DNA of 64,000 nucleotides from an uncultured Bacteroidales bacterium (GCA_900544535.1 UQVH01000015.1:1-64000); one strand, 5' to 3'; positions 51,971 to 60,509 are shown, numbered from the stretch's first letter. A program made the numbers and translations. The notes: generated by a model not told the origin, from the letters alone.

Positions 51971-52001
51971 CAAAAGTACAAAATAAATCACGGTAAATCA
52001 A
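51971..52001 (-). promoter_or_regulatory. Promoter of the second susC
   Basis: The -7 box TACTTTTG (51971-51978) and -33 TTG (51999-52001) are 20 bp apart on the minus strand. The leader would be about 55 nt. Confidence 0.65.
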
Positions 52002-52094
52002 TAATTTGATTTGTACTTAAATAGAATTAAGGTAAAGTGTGCGTTTTAAACAAGCTTTTAGTTGAAAAATGTAAACAATGCTGATGTCTGAATG

Positions 52095-52130
52095 AAAAAT
52101 CACGAACCCCGTAATAACCCGGATTCGCGA
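52095..52130 (-). terminator. Terminator of the small-ORF transcript
   Basis: The hairpin at 52100-52130 (TCGCGAATCC paired with GGGTTCGTGA, two G-U pairs) is followed on the minus strand by TTTTT. It closes the short transcription unit that begins near 52710. Confidence 0.6.
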
Positions 52131-52269
52131 TTCGTTTGCTTTTAATATTTGAAAACTTGTCAGTTATTGACTTGATAAAATAGGGACGTGTGTGAACGCA
52201 GATAGAAAAGTTTTATCTTGCTGACGTTCAATGTCCCCCGGAGGAGATTTTTAAGTATCGCCGACGCGA

Positions 52270-52374
52270 TTACCAGGTTTCGCGGTGATCGTTGTAGTGG
52301 TCGGGACGATACACGAGGGCTGCGGATTCGCAATACCACTCGATGGCTTTCTTTACCATTTTTGTTACTTTCAT
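52270..52374 (-). CDS. Candidate small protein, 34 aa
   Basis: The frame ATG (52374) to TAA (52270) reads MKVTKMVKKAIEWYCESAAL and continues with VYRPDHYNDHRETW. The first half is a basic amphipathic helix; the second is rich in aromatic and charged residues. It is preceded by an A/T-rich leader (AAAATGAATGCATT), as is usual ahead of translated Bacteroidales genes, and lies in the same short transcript as the 40-aa frame. A 73-codon frame overlaps in another phase but looks like a shadow. No family is recognised. Confidence 0.5.
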   Translation of the reverse strand: MKVTKMVKKAIEWYCESAALVYRPDHYNDHRETW

Positions 52375-52408
52375 AATGCATTCATTTTAAAAGTTAAACA
52401 TAGATGGG

Positions 52409-52477
52409 TTAATTAATCACTGATGTGCAGTGTGGTCTGCCACATCCGTAAAGACTCTGCTCTGAGAGATCTTTCAT
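52409..52477 (-). CDS. Candidate overlapping micro-ORF, 22 aa
   Basis: An ATG overlapping the stop of the 40-aa frame (ATGA) opens a frame reading MKDLSEQSLYGCGRPHCTSV and ending IN. It has two Cys in a Gly/Pro-containing core. Its length makes chance likely, but the stop/start overlap is the arrangement used for coupled translation. It could be a leader peptide, a precursor peptide or nothing. Confidence 0.25.
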   Translation of the reverse strand: MKDLSEQSLYGCGRPHCTSVIN

Positions 52478-52596
52478 TTGTTCTCTTCTTCGGTGCGGAT
52501 AGTGCAGTCGCCGGTTACACGGAGGCTGGTGCTTGCACCGAGTGTCTGGAAGATGTGATTTACATCTGCTTTGAGAACCTTCAGCATGTTGGTCAT
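52474..52596 (-). CDS. Candidate small protein, 40 aa
   Basis: The frame from ATG (52596) to TGA (52474) encodes MTNMLKVLKADVNHIFQTLG, ASTSLRVTGDCTIRTEEENK. The first half is an amphipathic helix and the second a polar tail with a single Cys. The start is preceded by an A/T-rich leader, and a promoter box lies about 120 bp upstream. It is the first open frame of a transcript that appears to carry only very short genes. No family is recognised. Confidence 0.5.
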   Translation of the reverse strand: MTNMLKVLKADVNHIFQTLGASTSLRVTGDCTIRTEEENK

Positions 52597-52885
52597 AGTT
52601 GCAGAATTTTAAATTAAACCTAAAAACAATCTTTATATAAATAAATGGATGTTCTAATTTATTTTGTGCCCCCCTTTTAAGAAGTGCTTCTGTACTATAT
52701 ACGCTTGAACACGGTGCAAAGTTAGTGCTATTTCTTGGAATTATGCTGCAAAAATATGTTGTTTAACATAAAATCAGAGTGAAAAGACATTCTGTCAGGG
52801 TATTTACGGATGTTAATTAACAATGTTAAAAGTTCGTAATTCTACACTTTCTGATGATTTTCGCTTCGGTTTTCGCTTCCGGGAT
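52597..52885. other. Leader and promoter region of the small-ORF unit
   Basis: This stretch holds an AT-rich leader (52597-52710), the promoter box at 52717-52724, and AT-rich sequence up to the end of apbE. I see no other gene or hairpin. Confidence 0.5.
52717..52724 (-). promoter_or_regulatory. -7 promoter box for the small-ORF unit
   Basis: TAACTTTG on the minus strand fits TAnnTTTG exactly. The -33 element is weak (TTTTTG about 24 bp upstream). Confidence 0.5.
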
Positions 52886-53902
52886 TCATCGAAGCGCTTT
52901 TGGAAAACCTTTGGTTGTGGTTGAGATGAAGGTGGAATCGGACGGATTCAAAGTGACGAGCAGCCCTTCGACTCCCTCGGTCCGTTCGAGCATTGCGAGA
53001 GCTTCGGCGCAATTCATGGCCATGCAGGAGGTGGCATAGGCGTCGGCGAGCATGGTATTGGGGGCGATGACAGTGGCCGACAGCAGATCGGTATGTGCCG
53101 GACGCCCTGTGACAGGGCTGATGGTGTGCCAGATGCGTCCGGAAGCCGTAGTTTTGAAGTTGCGGTAGTTGCCTGAGGTGGCCACTCCCGCATCGGAGAC
53201 AGCGATAACGGTCATGCGTTCATGAACGACGGCAGTGTCGTTTTCGATAGGGGCATCGACCATTATATGCCACTTGTCGCCGCGCGGATTTCTGCCTGCG
53301 AGTGCTATTTCGCCTCCGATCTCAACCATGTAGTCTTCGCAGCCGTTGCGCCTGAGCATCTCTCCGACGAGATCGCAGCCATAGCCTTTTGTGATGGCCG
53401 AGAAGTTGAATTCGGTCCCAAGGGATTTTTTTAGAATATGTCCGGCAGAGTCGATCGAGCATGAAGCAATCCCTACCAATGGCATGATGCTGTCGATCAT
53501 CTCCTGCGAGGGTTCGGTGCCGGAGTTTCGGTAACCGAAGCCCCAGAGGTTTACGAGCGGCGCTACTGTCGGATCGAAGGCACCGTTGCTTTCGGCGTTG
53601 ACATGGAGCGAGGCGGTGAAGATGCGCCGCAGCAGACTGTCGGCTCCAATATCCTCGCCACGGTTGATGCGTGTGATCAGCGAGCTGTCGCAAAAGGGCG
53701 ACAGGGAGAGTTCGACATGCCGCATCACGGCAAGAACCGAATCGCTCAGGTCGCGGTCCGCGCGGTAGGTTATATTATAGGTGGTGTTCCACACTCCCCC
53801 CTGCATAGTGCGGTAGCTTTTTCCCCCGCCGCATCCGGCGAGGTTCATGATCACCGGCAATACTAATGACAGAACGAATATATAGCGGCAGGCAGATTTC
53901 AT
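52886..53902 (-). CDS. apbE: FAD:protein FMN transferase ApbE, lipoprotein
   Basis: ApbE attaches FMN covalently to Thr or Ser of periplasmic flavoproteins such as the NqrB/NqrC or RnfG subunits. The 338-residue protein starts MKSACRYIFVLSLVLPVIMNLAGCGGG, a lipoprotein signal; the longer frame upstream is rejected because the promoter box (53924-53931) lies in it. Visible motifs are MQGGVWNTTYNITYRA at the start, GAFDPTVAPLVNLWGFG, FNFSAITKGYGCDLVGEML, MVEIGGEIALAGRNPRG and DAGVATSGNYRNF, followed by HTISPVTGRPAHTDLLSATV and the metal-binding DAYATSCMAM. All are characteristic of the family. Confidence 0.94.
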   Translation of the reverse strand: MKSACRYIFVLSLVLPVIMNLAGCGGGKSYRTMQGGVWNTTYNITYRADRDLSDSVLAVMRHVELSLSPFCDSSLITRINRGEDIGADSLLRRIFTASLHVNAESNGAFDPTVAPLVNLWGFGYRNSGTEPSQEMIDSIMPLVGIASCSIDSAGHILKKSLGTEFNFSAITKGYGCDLVGEMLRRNGCEDYMVEIGGEIALAGRNPRGDKWHIMVDAPIENDTAVVHERMTVIAVSDAGVATSGNYRNFKTTASGRIWHTISPVTGRPAHTDLLSATVIAPNTMLADAYATSCMAMNCAEALAMLERTEGVEGLLVTLNPSDSTFISTTTKGFPKALR

Positions 53903-53923
53903 GAGTGGATGGTAATTTTTCTT

Positions 53924-53953
53924 CAAAATTACAAAGATTCTAAAAATAATCAA
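53924..53953 (-). promoter_or_regulatory. Promoter of apbE
   Basis: -7 TAATTTTG (53924-53931) and -33 TTG (53951-53953) are 19 bp apart on the minus strand. The leader is about 15 nt. Confidence 0.6.
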
Positions 53954-53961
53954 TATATTTG
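53954..53961 (+). promoter_or_regulatory. -7 promoter box for the DJ-1 gene
   Basis: TATATTTG on the plus strand fits TAnnTTTG and abuts the -33 element of the divergent apbE promoter, so polymerase at one may exclude the other. No -33 TTTG is visible in this direction. Confidence 0.4.
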
Positions 53962-54034
53962 TCTCTCTCAAGTGTTTTTTATTCGGACACATTTCCACGA
54001 AATATAATCATCAAATAATATCGAATAAAGATTT

Positions 54035-54586
54035 ATGAAAAAGACTTATCTGTTTTTAGCCGACGGCTTTGAGGAAATCGAGGCTCTGGCTACTGTCGAT
54101 CTTCTTCGTCGCGCAGGCATAGATGTTGAGACTGTGTCTGTCAACAAGACATTGGCTGTCAAAGGTGCCAACGGCATTGAAGTCGCTGCTGACATAATGC
54201 TTGCCGATTGTCCGGACGATGCAGCTCTCTATATATGCCCCGGAGGTATGCCCGGAGCATCGAATCTCGCTGCAAATGCGCGTGTGTGTGAACTTCTGTC
54301 CGCCCAGCATGAGCGAGGAGGGAAAATAGCAGCCATCTGTGCCGCTCCCGGCGTGGTTCTCGCTCCGCTCGGAATCCTCAACGGATACGATGCCACCTGC
54401 TATCCCGGTTTCGAGGAAGCTCTTGCTGCCGGAGGTGCCAACTACAAGAAACAGCGTGTGGTGAGAGACCGCAATGTCATCACGGCCAACGGTCCTTCGT
54501 CTGCCATACCTTTTGCTCTGTCGATAATCGAAGCTCTTGACAGTCAGGCGAAGGCCGATCAGATCGCTGCCGGGATTCTGCTTTGA
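54035..54586 (+). CDS. DJ-1/PfpI family protein
   Basis: The 183-residue protein begins KKTYLFLADGFEEIEALATVDLLRRAGIDVE, with the conserved Glu of the EEIEA motif. It has the nucleophile elbow GGKIAAICAAPGVVLAPLGILNG, with the reactive Cys of the ICAAP motif. This is the DJ-1/YajL group, linked to protection against oxidative stress and reactive aldehydes. Catalytic details (glyoxalase or deglycase) are disputed in the family. It stands alone, divergent from apbE. Confidence 0.92.
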   Translation: MKKTYLFLADGFEEIEALATVDLLRRAGIDVETVSVNKTLAVKGANGIEVAADIMLADCPDDAALYICPGGMPGASNLAANARVCELLSAQHERGGKIAAICAAPGVVLAPLGILNGYDATCYPGFEEALAAGGANYKKQRVVRDRNVITANGPSSAIPFALSIIEALDSQAKADQIAAGILL

Positions 54587-54635
54587 CGCCCTCTTCTTAA
54601 GGTATAAAAGATCCGGACAGTTCGGGAAATGCACA

Positions 54636-54700
54636 GCGCCTTCAGTATCGGGACATCTATTATATATAATTAGGTGGACTTGGGCCTGAAGGCGCCTTTT
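54636..54700 (+). terminator. Terminator of the DJ-1 gene
   Basis: GCGCCTTCAG (54636-54645) and CTGAAGGCGC (54686-54695) pair perfectly across a 40-nt AT-rich loop and are followed by CTTTTATG. Confidence 0.55.
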
Positions 54701-54776
54701 ATGCGATTAGGCAAAGGTATTTGGGATGATTGCGGTTTCGATTTGAAATTAAATTTATAAAATTTTGAAATTTTAT

Positions 54777-54807
54777 TTTGGTTATTATGTTTCTTTTCGT
54801 AAATTTG
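54777..54807 (+). promoter_or_regulatory. Promoter of the GH97 gene
   Basis: -33 TTTG (54777-54780) and -7 TAAATTTG (54800-54807) are 19 bp apart, a consensus Bacteroidota promoter. The leader is about 27 nt. Confidence 0.75.
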
Positions 54808-54840
54808 CGCCGTCTCTAACCTTAATGTTACCGCTATCGA

Positions 54841-56955
54841 ATGAGAACGTTAAAGAAAATCGCAGCCCTGCTCGCATTTGCAGCCATTCCTGCGTCGCTT
54901 CTGGGCCAGACTCTCAAGTCGCCCGACGGCAATCTGACTATGGAATTTTCTCTGACTCAGTCCGGGGTTCCGCAGTATCAACTCGATTTCAAAGGCCGCG
55001 AGGTGATCAGGCCCAGCCGTCTCGGATTCGAGATAAAAAAAGGAAAGCATCTCAAAGACAAATTCGAGGTGGTGTCGGTCGATACGCTCTCGTTTGATGA
55101 AACCTGGCGCCCGGTATGGGGCGAAGAGGCGGAAATCCGCAATAACTACAAGGAAATGCTCGTCAGCCTTAAGCAAAAAGACACAGACCGCCTGATGGCT
55201 GTCCGCTTCCGCCTTTTCGATGACGGACTCGGATTCCGCTACGAATTTCCGATGCAGAAAAAACTGAGCTACTTCGTGGTCACTGACGAGCTGACAGAAT
55301 TTGCGATGCCCGGCGATATAGAAGCCTACTGGATACCGGCTGACTATGACACACAGGAGTTCAACTACACCCGCAGCCGTCTGTCAGCGATCGCCGACAG
55401 CGCAGAATGTGTCCGCGGTCCGAAATATGACTGGACAGACCGTCCCGGCAAGACAGCAGTGCAGACAGCCCTGATGCTCAGGAGCGACGATGGCCTCTAT
55501 ATCAATCTCCATGAGGCTGCTCTGGTCAACTATCCTTGTATGCACCTCGATCTTGACGATAAAAATTTCGTGTTTAAGGCGATGTTGACCCCTGACGCCG
55601 TCGGTGACAAAGCCTATATGCAGACAGACTGCACCACACCCTGGCGCACAGTCATTGTTAGCGACGATGCCCGCGACATTCTTGCCTCACGCATCACCCT
55701 CAATCTTAACGAACCCTGCAAAATCGAGGATACATCCTGGATCAAGCCCTGTAAATATGTAGGTGTATGGTGGGAAATGATCAACCGTAAGAGCAGATGG
55801 AGCTATACCTATGACCTCCCCAACATACATCTTAACAAGGTTGACTACACTAAAACCAAACCTCACGGGCTTCACGGTGCCACTACTGAAAAGGTCAAAC
55901 ACTACATCGACTTTGCTGCCGAACACGGTTTTGACGCCGTTCTGGTCGAAGGCTGGAACATCGGCTGGGAAGACTGGTCAGGCAAAATGAAAGACGAGGT
56001 CTTTGACTTCGTAACCCCTTATCCCGATTTCAATCTCCCTGAAATCCGTGATTATGCCAAGTCAAAGGGTGTCAAAATGATCATGCACCATGAGACTTCA
56101 AGCTCGGTGCGCAACTACGAGCGCCGCATGGACGAGGCCTATAAGTTTATGAAAGACAACGGTTATGACGCTGTCAAGAGTGGCTATGTCGGCAACATTC
56201 TCCCCGCAGGAAGCAACCATTACAGTCAATGGCTTGTCAACCATTATCTCTATGCTGTCAAGAAGGCGGCCGACTACAAGATCATGGTCAATGCCCATGA
56301 AGCGGTGCGCCCCACCGGTCTCTGCCGCACATGGCCCAATCTTATCGGCAATGAATCGGCCCGTGGCTCCGAATACCATGCCTTCGGAGGCAACAAACCC
56401 AGCCACACTACGATCCTGCCTTTCACCCGTCTGATCGGCGGTCCGATGGACTATACTCCGGGCCTTTTCGAGAACAACATGACAAAATACAATCCCAAGA
56501 ACAAAGCATGGGTCAACACCACTCTCACCAATCAGCTGTCGCTTTACGTCACGATGTCGAGTCCGTTGCAGATGGCGGCCGATTTCCCGGAAACTTATGA
56601 GCGTTTCCTCGATGCTTTCCAGTTTATCAAGGATGTGGCTCTCGACTGGGACAAGAGCTACTATCTCGAAGCCGAACCGATGGAATATCTGACCGTGGCC
56701 CGCAAGGCCAAAGGTGAGGAGAAATGGTTTGTCGGCGGAACAAACGGAGCTGATCCGCGTACTGCCACAGTAGATTTCAGCTTCCTTCCAGCAGGAAAAT
56801 ATAAGGCCGTCATCTATCGTGACGGTAAAGACGCGCACTATCGCAGCAATCCTCAGTCTTATGTCATTGAGACAAAAAGTGTCAGCCCCAGAACAAAAAT
56901 GAAAATCAATGAGGCCGCCGGCGGAGGATTCGCGATCTCCATTCTCCCGGAGTGA
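54841..56955 (+). CDS. GH97 family alpha-glucosidase (SusB-like, inverting type)
   Basis: The 704-residue enzyme has a signal peptide (to about LLGQ, residue 23), an N-terminal beta-super-sandwich (about 24-285), a (beta/alpha)8 barrel (about 290-590) and a C-terminal beta domain. Three Glu residues stand at 418 (MHHETSSS), 487 (VNAHEAVRP) and 511 (RGSEYHAFGG). Their spacing (69 and 24 residues) equals that of E439, E508 and E532 in SusB of B. thetaiotaomicron, so the inverting mechanism and calcium site are likely retained. The substrate is presumably an alpha-glucoside. It is transcribed alone from a good promoter. Confidence 0.9.
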   Translation: MRTLKKIAALLAFAAIPASLLGQTLKSPDGNLTMEFSLTQSGVPQYQLDFKGREVIRPSRLGFEIKKGKHLKDKFEVVSVDTLSFDETWRPVWGEEAEIRNNYKEMLVSLKQKDTDRLMAVRFRLFDDGLGFRYEFPMQKKLSYFVVTDELTEFAMPGDIEAYWIPADYDTQEFNYTRSRLSAIADSAECVRGPKYDWTDRPGKTAVQTALMLRSDDGLYINLHEAALVNYPCMHLDLDDKNFVFKAMLTPDAVGDKAYMQTDCTTPWRTVIVSDDARDILASRITLNLNEPCKIEDTSWIKPCKYVGVWWEMINRKSRWSYTYDLPNIHLNKVDYTKTKPHGLHGATTEKVKHYIDFAAEHGFDAVLVEGWNIGWEDWSGKMKDEVFDFVTPYPDFNLPEIRDYAKSKGVKMIMHHETSSSVRNYERRMDEAYKFMKDNGYDAVKSGYVGNILPAGSNHYSQWLVNHYLYAVKKAADYKIMVNAHEAVRPTGLCRTWPNLIGNESARGSEYHAFGGNKPSHTTILPFTRLIGGPMDYTPGLFENNMTKYNPKNKAWVNTTLTNQLSLYVTMSSPLQMAADFPETYERFLDAFQFIKDVALDWDKSYYLEAEPMEYLTVARKAKGEEKWFVGGTNGADPRTATVDFSFLPAGKYKAVIYRDGKDAHYRSNPQSYVIETKSVSPRTKMKINEAAGGGFAISILPE

Positions 56956-57302
56956 AAGTGCGCGAATGAAGAAAATTGAAAAATGTTAGGTATAGATATA
57001 TAAATAGTAAGGTAAAGACTACTAATGAATGAGATGAAATAATACAACACAATTGGTATGAATCTGTAAAAACACCTTAAATCCATGACATGTGTGTGTT
57101 ACAGCATGGCACACACAAGAACCCATCGGTGCCGGCTACATGTGAATGAAGCTGGCACAAACTTTTAAAATAAGTAGTTTAATTATCATTGGGCATTGAT
57201 GCAATATAAGAGCGGTAACTGACGTTTTAATATCAGTTAACATAAATCGGATACCTTTTCCGTCGCCTGTCCTGTATGTCTGGCGGTTACTGGAACTGAA
57301 AA
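56956..57302. other. Gap between GH97 and the glycosyltransferase block
   Basis: This 347-bp region has no supported gene. It contains three small inverted repeats: TGTGTGTG/CACACACA (57091-57117), GTGCCGGCT/AGCTGGCAC (57129-57158, then a T-rich run, possible terminator) and TAACTGA/TCAGTTA (57216-57239). No full promoter box is visible, although GATACCTTTT about 57251-57260 comes close. Confidence 0.5.
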
Positions 57303-58358
57303 ATGGAATTATCGATGCCCAAAGTATTGGTGCTTGCAACATCTCGTCACACACACGGGGGGATCTCCTCTGTGGTGACGGCTCATGAACGCTCTTCTCA
57401 ATGGAGGGAGCATTCATGCCGCTGGATCGCCACTCATCGCAGCGGTTCCATGCTGACCAAACTGCGCTATTTAGTTTCCGGCATGTTGCAGTATCTCTGG
57501 TATCTGCCATGGTGTAAGGTTGTCCATGTTCATGTAGGCCATGGGCCTTCAGCCCGTCGCAAGCGTCTTTTCGTCAGGCTTGCTTCCGTATTTGGGAAAA
57601 AAGTGATTGTCCAGATTCATGCCGATACGGCTCCTACCATTTACGGTCCGTCAAAGGATGTCTATGCTTATCTGTTTGAAAAAGCTGATTTAGTACTGCT
57701 GCTCTCAGAACGATGGAAGTCGGCATTGGATAAATTCTGCGGTCGGAAAGTAAAGAGTGAAATTTTGTATAATCCCTGTCCGGCTGTAAAACCATCAGAA
57801 ACAGATCCGGAATCAAAATATATCCTTTCGGCAGGAGTACTCGATAAGAATAAGGGTTATCACGATCTCATAACAGCCTTTGCCTCTGTCGCACGACAAT
57901 TTCCGGACTGGAAACTCTGTTTTGCCGGAAGCGGTGAGATCGATCGGGCAAGAACATTGGCAGCGGAACTGGGCATTGCATCTCAGGTGGAATTTAAAGG
58001 CTGGGTGACAGGCGTTGCCAAGGACAGTCTTTTCCGGAAGGCTTCGATTTTCTGTCTTTCAAGTTATGCCGAAGGGTTCCCGATGGCTGTTCTGGAGGCT
58101 TGGGCCTACGGACTTCCCGTAGTTGCCACCCCGGTCGGCGGCCTGCCTGACATCGTCACCGATGGCAAAGAAGCACTCCTTTTTGACCCCGGCGATTGCG
58201 CGGCTCTGGCGCAACGCCTCGAACGGTTGATGGGTGATCCGGCATTGCGTGTCCGTTTGGGTTCAGAGTCGCTTCGTATGGCTTATGAAAATTTTAATGT
58301 TGAAAATATCGGTAGGCAACTTGGGGCTATATATGATTCCTTGTTGCTGAATGAATAA
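57303..58358 (+). CDS. Glycosyltransferase family 4 protein
   Basis: The 351-residue GT-B enzyme starts MELSMPKVLVLATSRHTHGGISSVV; a second ATG (57315) is equally possible. The N-terminal Rossmann domain has VVHVHVGHGPSARRKR and KKVIVQIHAD, and the C-terminal donor domain has KYILSAGVLDKNKGYHDLI and SYAEGFPMAVLEAWAYGLPVVATPVGGLPDIV, with the EX7E motif (E...E) of retaining GT4 enzymes. It probably transfers a sugar in cell-surface polysaccharide synthesis. It begins a run of four genes that overlap or nearly overlap, all read rightwards. Confidence 0.88.
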   Translation: MELSMPKVLVLATSRHTHGGISSVVTAHERSSQWREHSCRWIATHRSGSMLTKLRYLVSGMLQYLWYLPWCKVVHVHVGHGPSARRKRLFVRLASVFGKKVIVQIHADTAPTIYGPSKDVYAYLFEKADLVLLLSERWKSALDKFCGRKVKSEILYNPCPAVKPSETDPESKYILSAGVLDKNKGYHDLITAFASVARQFPDWKLCFAGSGEIDRARTLAAELGIASQVEFKGWVTGVAKDSLFRKASIFCLSSYAEGFPMAVLEAWAYGLPVVATPVGGLPDIVTDGKEALLFDPGDCAALAQRLERLMGDPALRVRLGSESLRMAYENFNVENIGRQLGAIYDSLLLNE

Positions 58359-59364
58359 AATAGAATGTATGAGTAAAATTCTTGTTACCGGAGGCTGCGG
58401 GATGATCGGCAGCAACCTTGTCAAACGTCTTGTCACCGAGGGACACGATGTAACAGTCATCGACAATCTCTGGCGTGGCAGACTCGAATATCTCGACGGC
58501 CCTGATGGACGTCCGGTCATTGACACAGCCACACGCTTTCACAATATAGATCTGTCGAAGGAAAATCCTCAGGTCCATGAAATCGTCAGCTCTAATGAAT
58601 ATGTTATCCATCTTGCTGATATAGTCGCAGGCATCGACTACGTATTCGGCAATCAGGGCGAACTGTTCCGTCAGAACAACCTCATTAATACCAATCTCTT
58701 CCACGCCGTCCGCAAGGCCGGGAAGGAGCGTATCAAAGGTCTGATATATGTCGGCACTGCTTGCAGCTATCCTCTGACACGTCAGAATTCCCTCGATGTG
58801 GTGCCATTGCGTGAAGATGAGCTTTTCCCGGCACTTCCGGAATCGGCTTATGGCTGGAGCAAGCTCATGGGACAGCTGGAAATCGGATATATAGAAAAGG
58901 AGACCGGTATTCCTTGTTGCACTCTTCAATTTCATAACGTTTACGGCTCTCCTTGCGACTTTGGAGCCAGAAGTCAGGTGATCCCCGCACTCATACGCAA
59001 GGCCATCAACTATCCTGCCGAAGAATTCAATGTCTGGGGCAGCGGCAAACAGGGTCGAGCCTTTATCCATGTCGATGATGTGGTCGATGCCCTTGTGCTG
59101 GCTCTTGAGAAAGGCTGGGGCCACGGCTGGATTCAGATCGGACCGTCGGTGTGCACCTCTATTGCAGAAATCGCGGAGACAGTTGTCCGTATCAGCGGCA
59201 AGGATATAACGCCGTTCTATGATACTTCCAAACCTGAAGGTGACAAAGCCAGAAGCGCCGACTATTCGAAAGCGCGCGAAATTCTTGGCTGGGAACCCAA
59301 AGTTTCTTTGGAGGACGGCCTGCGCAGGCAATATGAATGGATAAGGCAGCGTATTGAGAAATAA
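58351..59364 (+). CDS. NAD-dependent sugar-nucleotide epimerase/dehydratase
   Basis: This SDR protein has the NAD-binding motif ILVTGGCGMIGSNLV near its start, the catalytic Tyr/Lys in SAYGWSKLMGQLEI and a Ser/Thr-containing GTACSYPL strand, as in GDP-mannose 3,5-epimerase and UDP-glucose 4-epimerase types. The first ATG (58351) overlaps the stop of the glycosyltransferase gene; a second (58369) directly before the nucleotide fold gives a 331-residue protein and is a good alternative. It ends AREILGWEPKVSLEDGLRRQYEWI, typical of sugar-nucleotide epimerases. It likely supplies an activated sugar for the same glycan. Confidence 0.85.
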   Translation: MNKIECMSKILVTGGCGMIGSNLVKRLVTEGHDVTVIDNLWRGRLEYLDGPDGRPVIDTATRFHNIDLSKENPQVHEIVSSNEYVIHLADIVAGIDYVFGNQGELFRQNNLINTNLFHAVRKAGKERIKGLIYVGTACSYPLTRQNSLDVVPLREDELFPALPESAYGWSKLMGQLEIGYIEKETGIPCCTLQFHNVYGSPCDFGARSQVIPALIRKAINYPAEEFNVWGSGKQGRAFIHVDDVVDALVLALEKGWGHGWIQIGPSVCTSIAEIAETVVRISGKDITPFYDTSKPEGDKARSADYSKAREILGWEPKVSLEDGLRRQYEWIRQRIEK

Positions 59365-59714
59365 TGGCCGGACAGACCGTTATTTTTCGCCGTTTGTCGG
59401 AAGTGGACGCGGTGGCTACGGCTCATGCCGTCGGCCTTAAGAAAGTGCTGCTTTCATCAGCAGAGACGCCGAGTGCGGTTACTCAGATAGCTGTCACTTC
59501 ATTCAAAGCGGATGAGACGGCCGAAAGTCATATCCATCCAACGATGGACGAACACTATTTTTTCATGGAGGGAGAAGGAGAAATGACGGTCGGTGATACT
59601 GTCTGTCACTGCCGCCCCGGCGACTATCTGCTTGTGGCCGCCGGCTCTTCCCATCGGCTCACGGCTGTGAAGGCAATGAAGTTTATGACAATAGGGATTG
59701 CATATGACAAATGA
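59364..59714 (+). CDS. Cupin-domain protein
   Basis: The 116-residue protein is one conserved cupin barrel. The metal-binding motif is DETAESHIHPTMDEHYFFMEGEGEM (GX5HXHX3,4EX6G pattern) followed by CRPGDYLLVAAGSSHRL. Its ATG overlaps the epimerase stop (TAATG). Such small cupins in glycan clusters are often sugar isomerases or binding proteins, but the substrate is not deducible. It lies between the epimerase and the WecG/TagA gene, so a role in making or modifying the same sugar is likely. Confidence 0.83.
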   Translation: MAGQTVIFRRLSEVDAVATAHAVGLKKVLLSSAETPSAVTQIAVTSFKADETAESHIHPTMDEHYFFMEGEGEMTVGDTVCHCRPGDYLLVAAGSSHRLTAVKAMKFMTIGIAYDK

Positions 59715-60462
59715 AAAGACATATTTCAATGTGAGAATCGAGTTTGATCGTGATGAACTCGACCGAAAGATATTTAAAGCGATCGAAGAGGGCACTCCGG
59801 GTTACAGTTGCTCTGTCGAGGCCAACAATCTGACTGTGGCCAACCGCAATCCGGAATTTCTTAAAGTGCTTAACGGGGCGCTTGTCAATAACTGTGACGG
59901 TAGCGTTTTGGCCAAGATCCTTGCATGGATACATAAAGAGCCGATAGACAGTTATATCGGAGCGGATATTTTTATTAAATATATCTCCATGAAGCGCTTC
60001 CGCCAGTTTTTTCTCGGCAATACGCGCGAGGTGCTGGACGGCCTGAAAAAAAATCTCGCGGAAATAGATCCGGCTATTGCGGAGATGCGTTTTGAGACAT
60101 TGCCATTCCGCAGCGTCGATGATTTTGACTATGAAGGGATCGCTGAGATGATCAATGCAGACAATCCTGACATTATTTGGGTGAGCCTCGGAGCTCCGAA
60201 GCAGGAGATGTTCATGTCAAGGCTCAAGCCATATCTAAAAAGAGGCGTAATGTTCGGTTATGGAGCTATTTTTAACTTCAATGCCGGAGTCGGAGCGGTG
60301 CGCCGTGCCCCGAAACTGATGCTGCGGATGCGTCTCGAATGGCTTTACCGCGCTTTCGAGCAGCCCAAAAAGAACATCCCGCGATACTGGAATTTCATAA
60401 AAATCCTGCCGCGGCTCATCCGCGACGAGCGCCGCAAGGTGAGAATGCAGGGGGCCAACTGA
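59704..60462 (+). CDS. WecG/TagA/CpsF family glycosyltransferase (GT26)
   Basis: The 252-residue protein lacks a signal peptide and begins TNEKTYFNVRIEFDRDELDRK. It shows the family order: SVEANNLTVANRNPEF, VNNCDGSVLAK with the catalytic Asp at residue 65, GADIFIKYISMK, FFLGNTREVLDGL, IIWVSLGAPKQEMFMSRLK, GYGAIFNFNAGVGAVRRAPKLM and LEWLYRAFEQPKKNIPRYW. WecG/TagA enzymes add ManNAcA or ManNAc to lipid-linked GlcNAc. The ATG at 59704 lies inside the end of the cupin gene (11-bp overlap). It ends the four-gene glycan block. Confidence 0.92.
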   Translation: MTNEKTYFNVRIEFDRDELDRKIFKAIEEGTPGYSCSVEANNLTVANRNPEFLKVLNGALVNNCDGSVLAKILAWIHKEPIDSYIGADIFIKYISMKRFRQFFLGNTREVLDGLKKNLAEIDPAIAEMRFETLPFRSVDDFDYEGIAEMINADNPDIIWVSLGAPKQEMFMSRLKPYLKRGVMFGYGAIFNFNAGVGAVRRAPKLMLRMRLEWLYRAFEQPKKNIPRYWNFIKILPRLIRDERRKVRMQGAN

Positions 60463-60509
60463 TAAAAAGCTTAAATTTTTATATTACCGAAATCGAAATA
60501 CCCTACTGA

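Noticed and set aside
52160..52381. 73-codon open frame on the minus strand
   Set aside because: It overlaps the 34-aa frame in another phase, is rich in Arg/Ser/Leu without a pattern, and runs through the spacer towards the terminator. The 34-aa frame starts from a better leader.
58327..59331. 334-codon open frame on the minus strand
   Set aside because: It is antisense to the epimerase gene, whose motifs are unambiguous.
57303..60462. Full capsule (CPS) locus
   Set aside because: There are no flippase, polymerase, UpxY-like antiterminator or initiating transferase genes nearby; the block is only four genes long.
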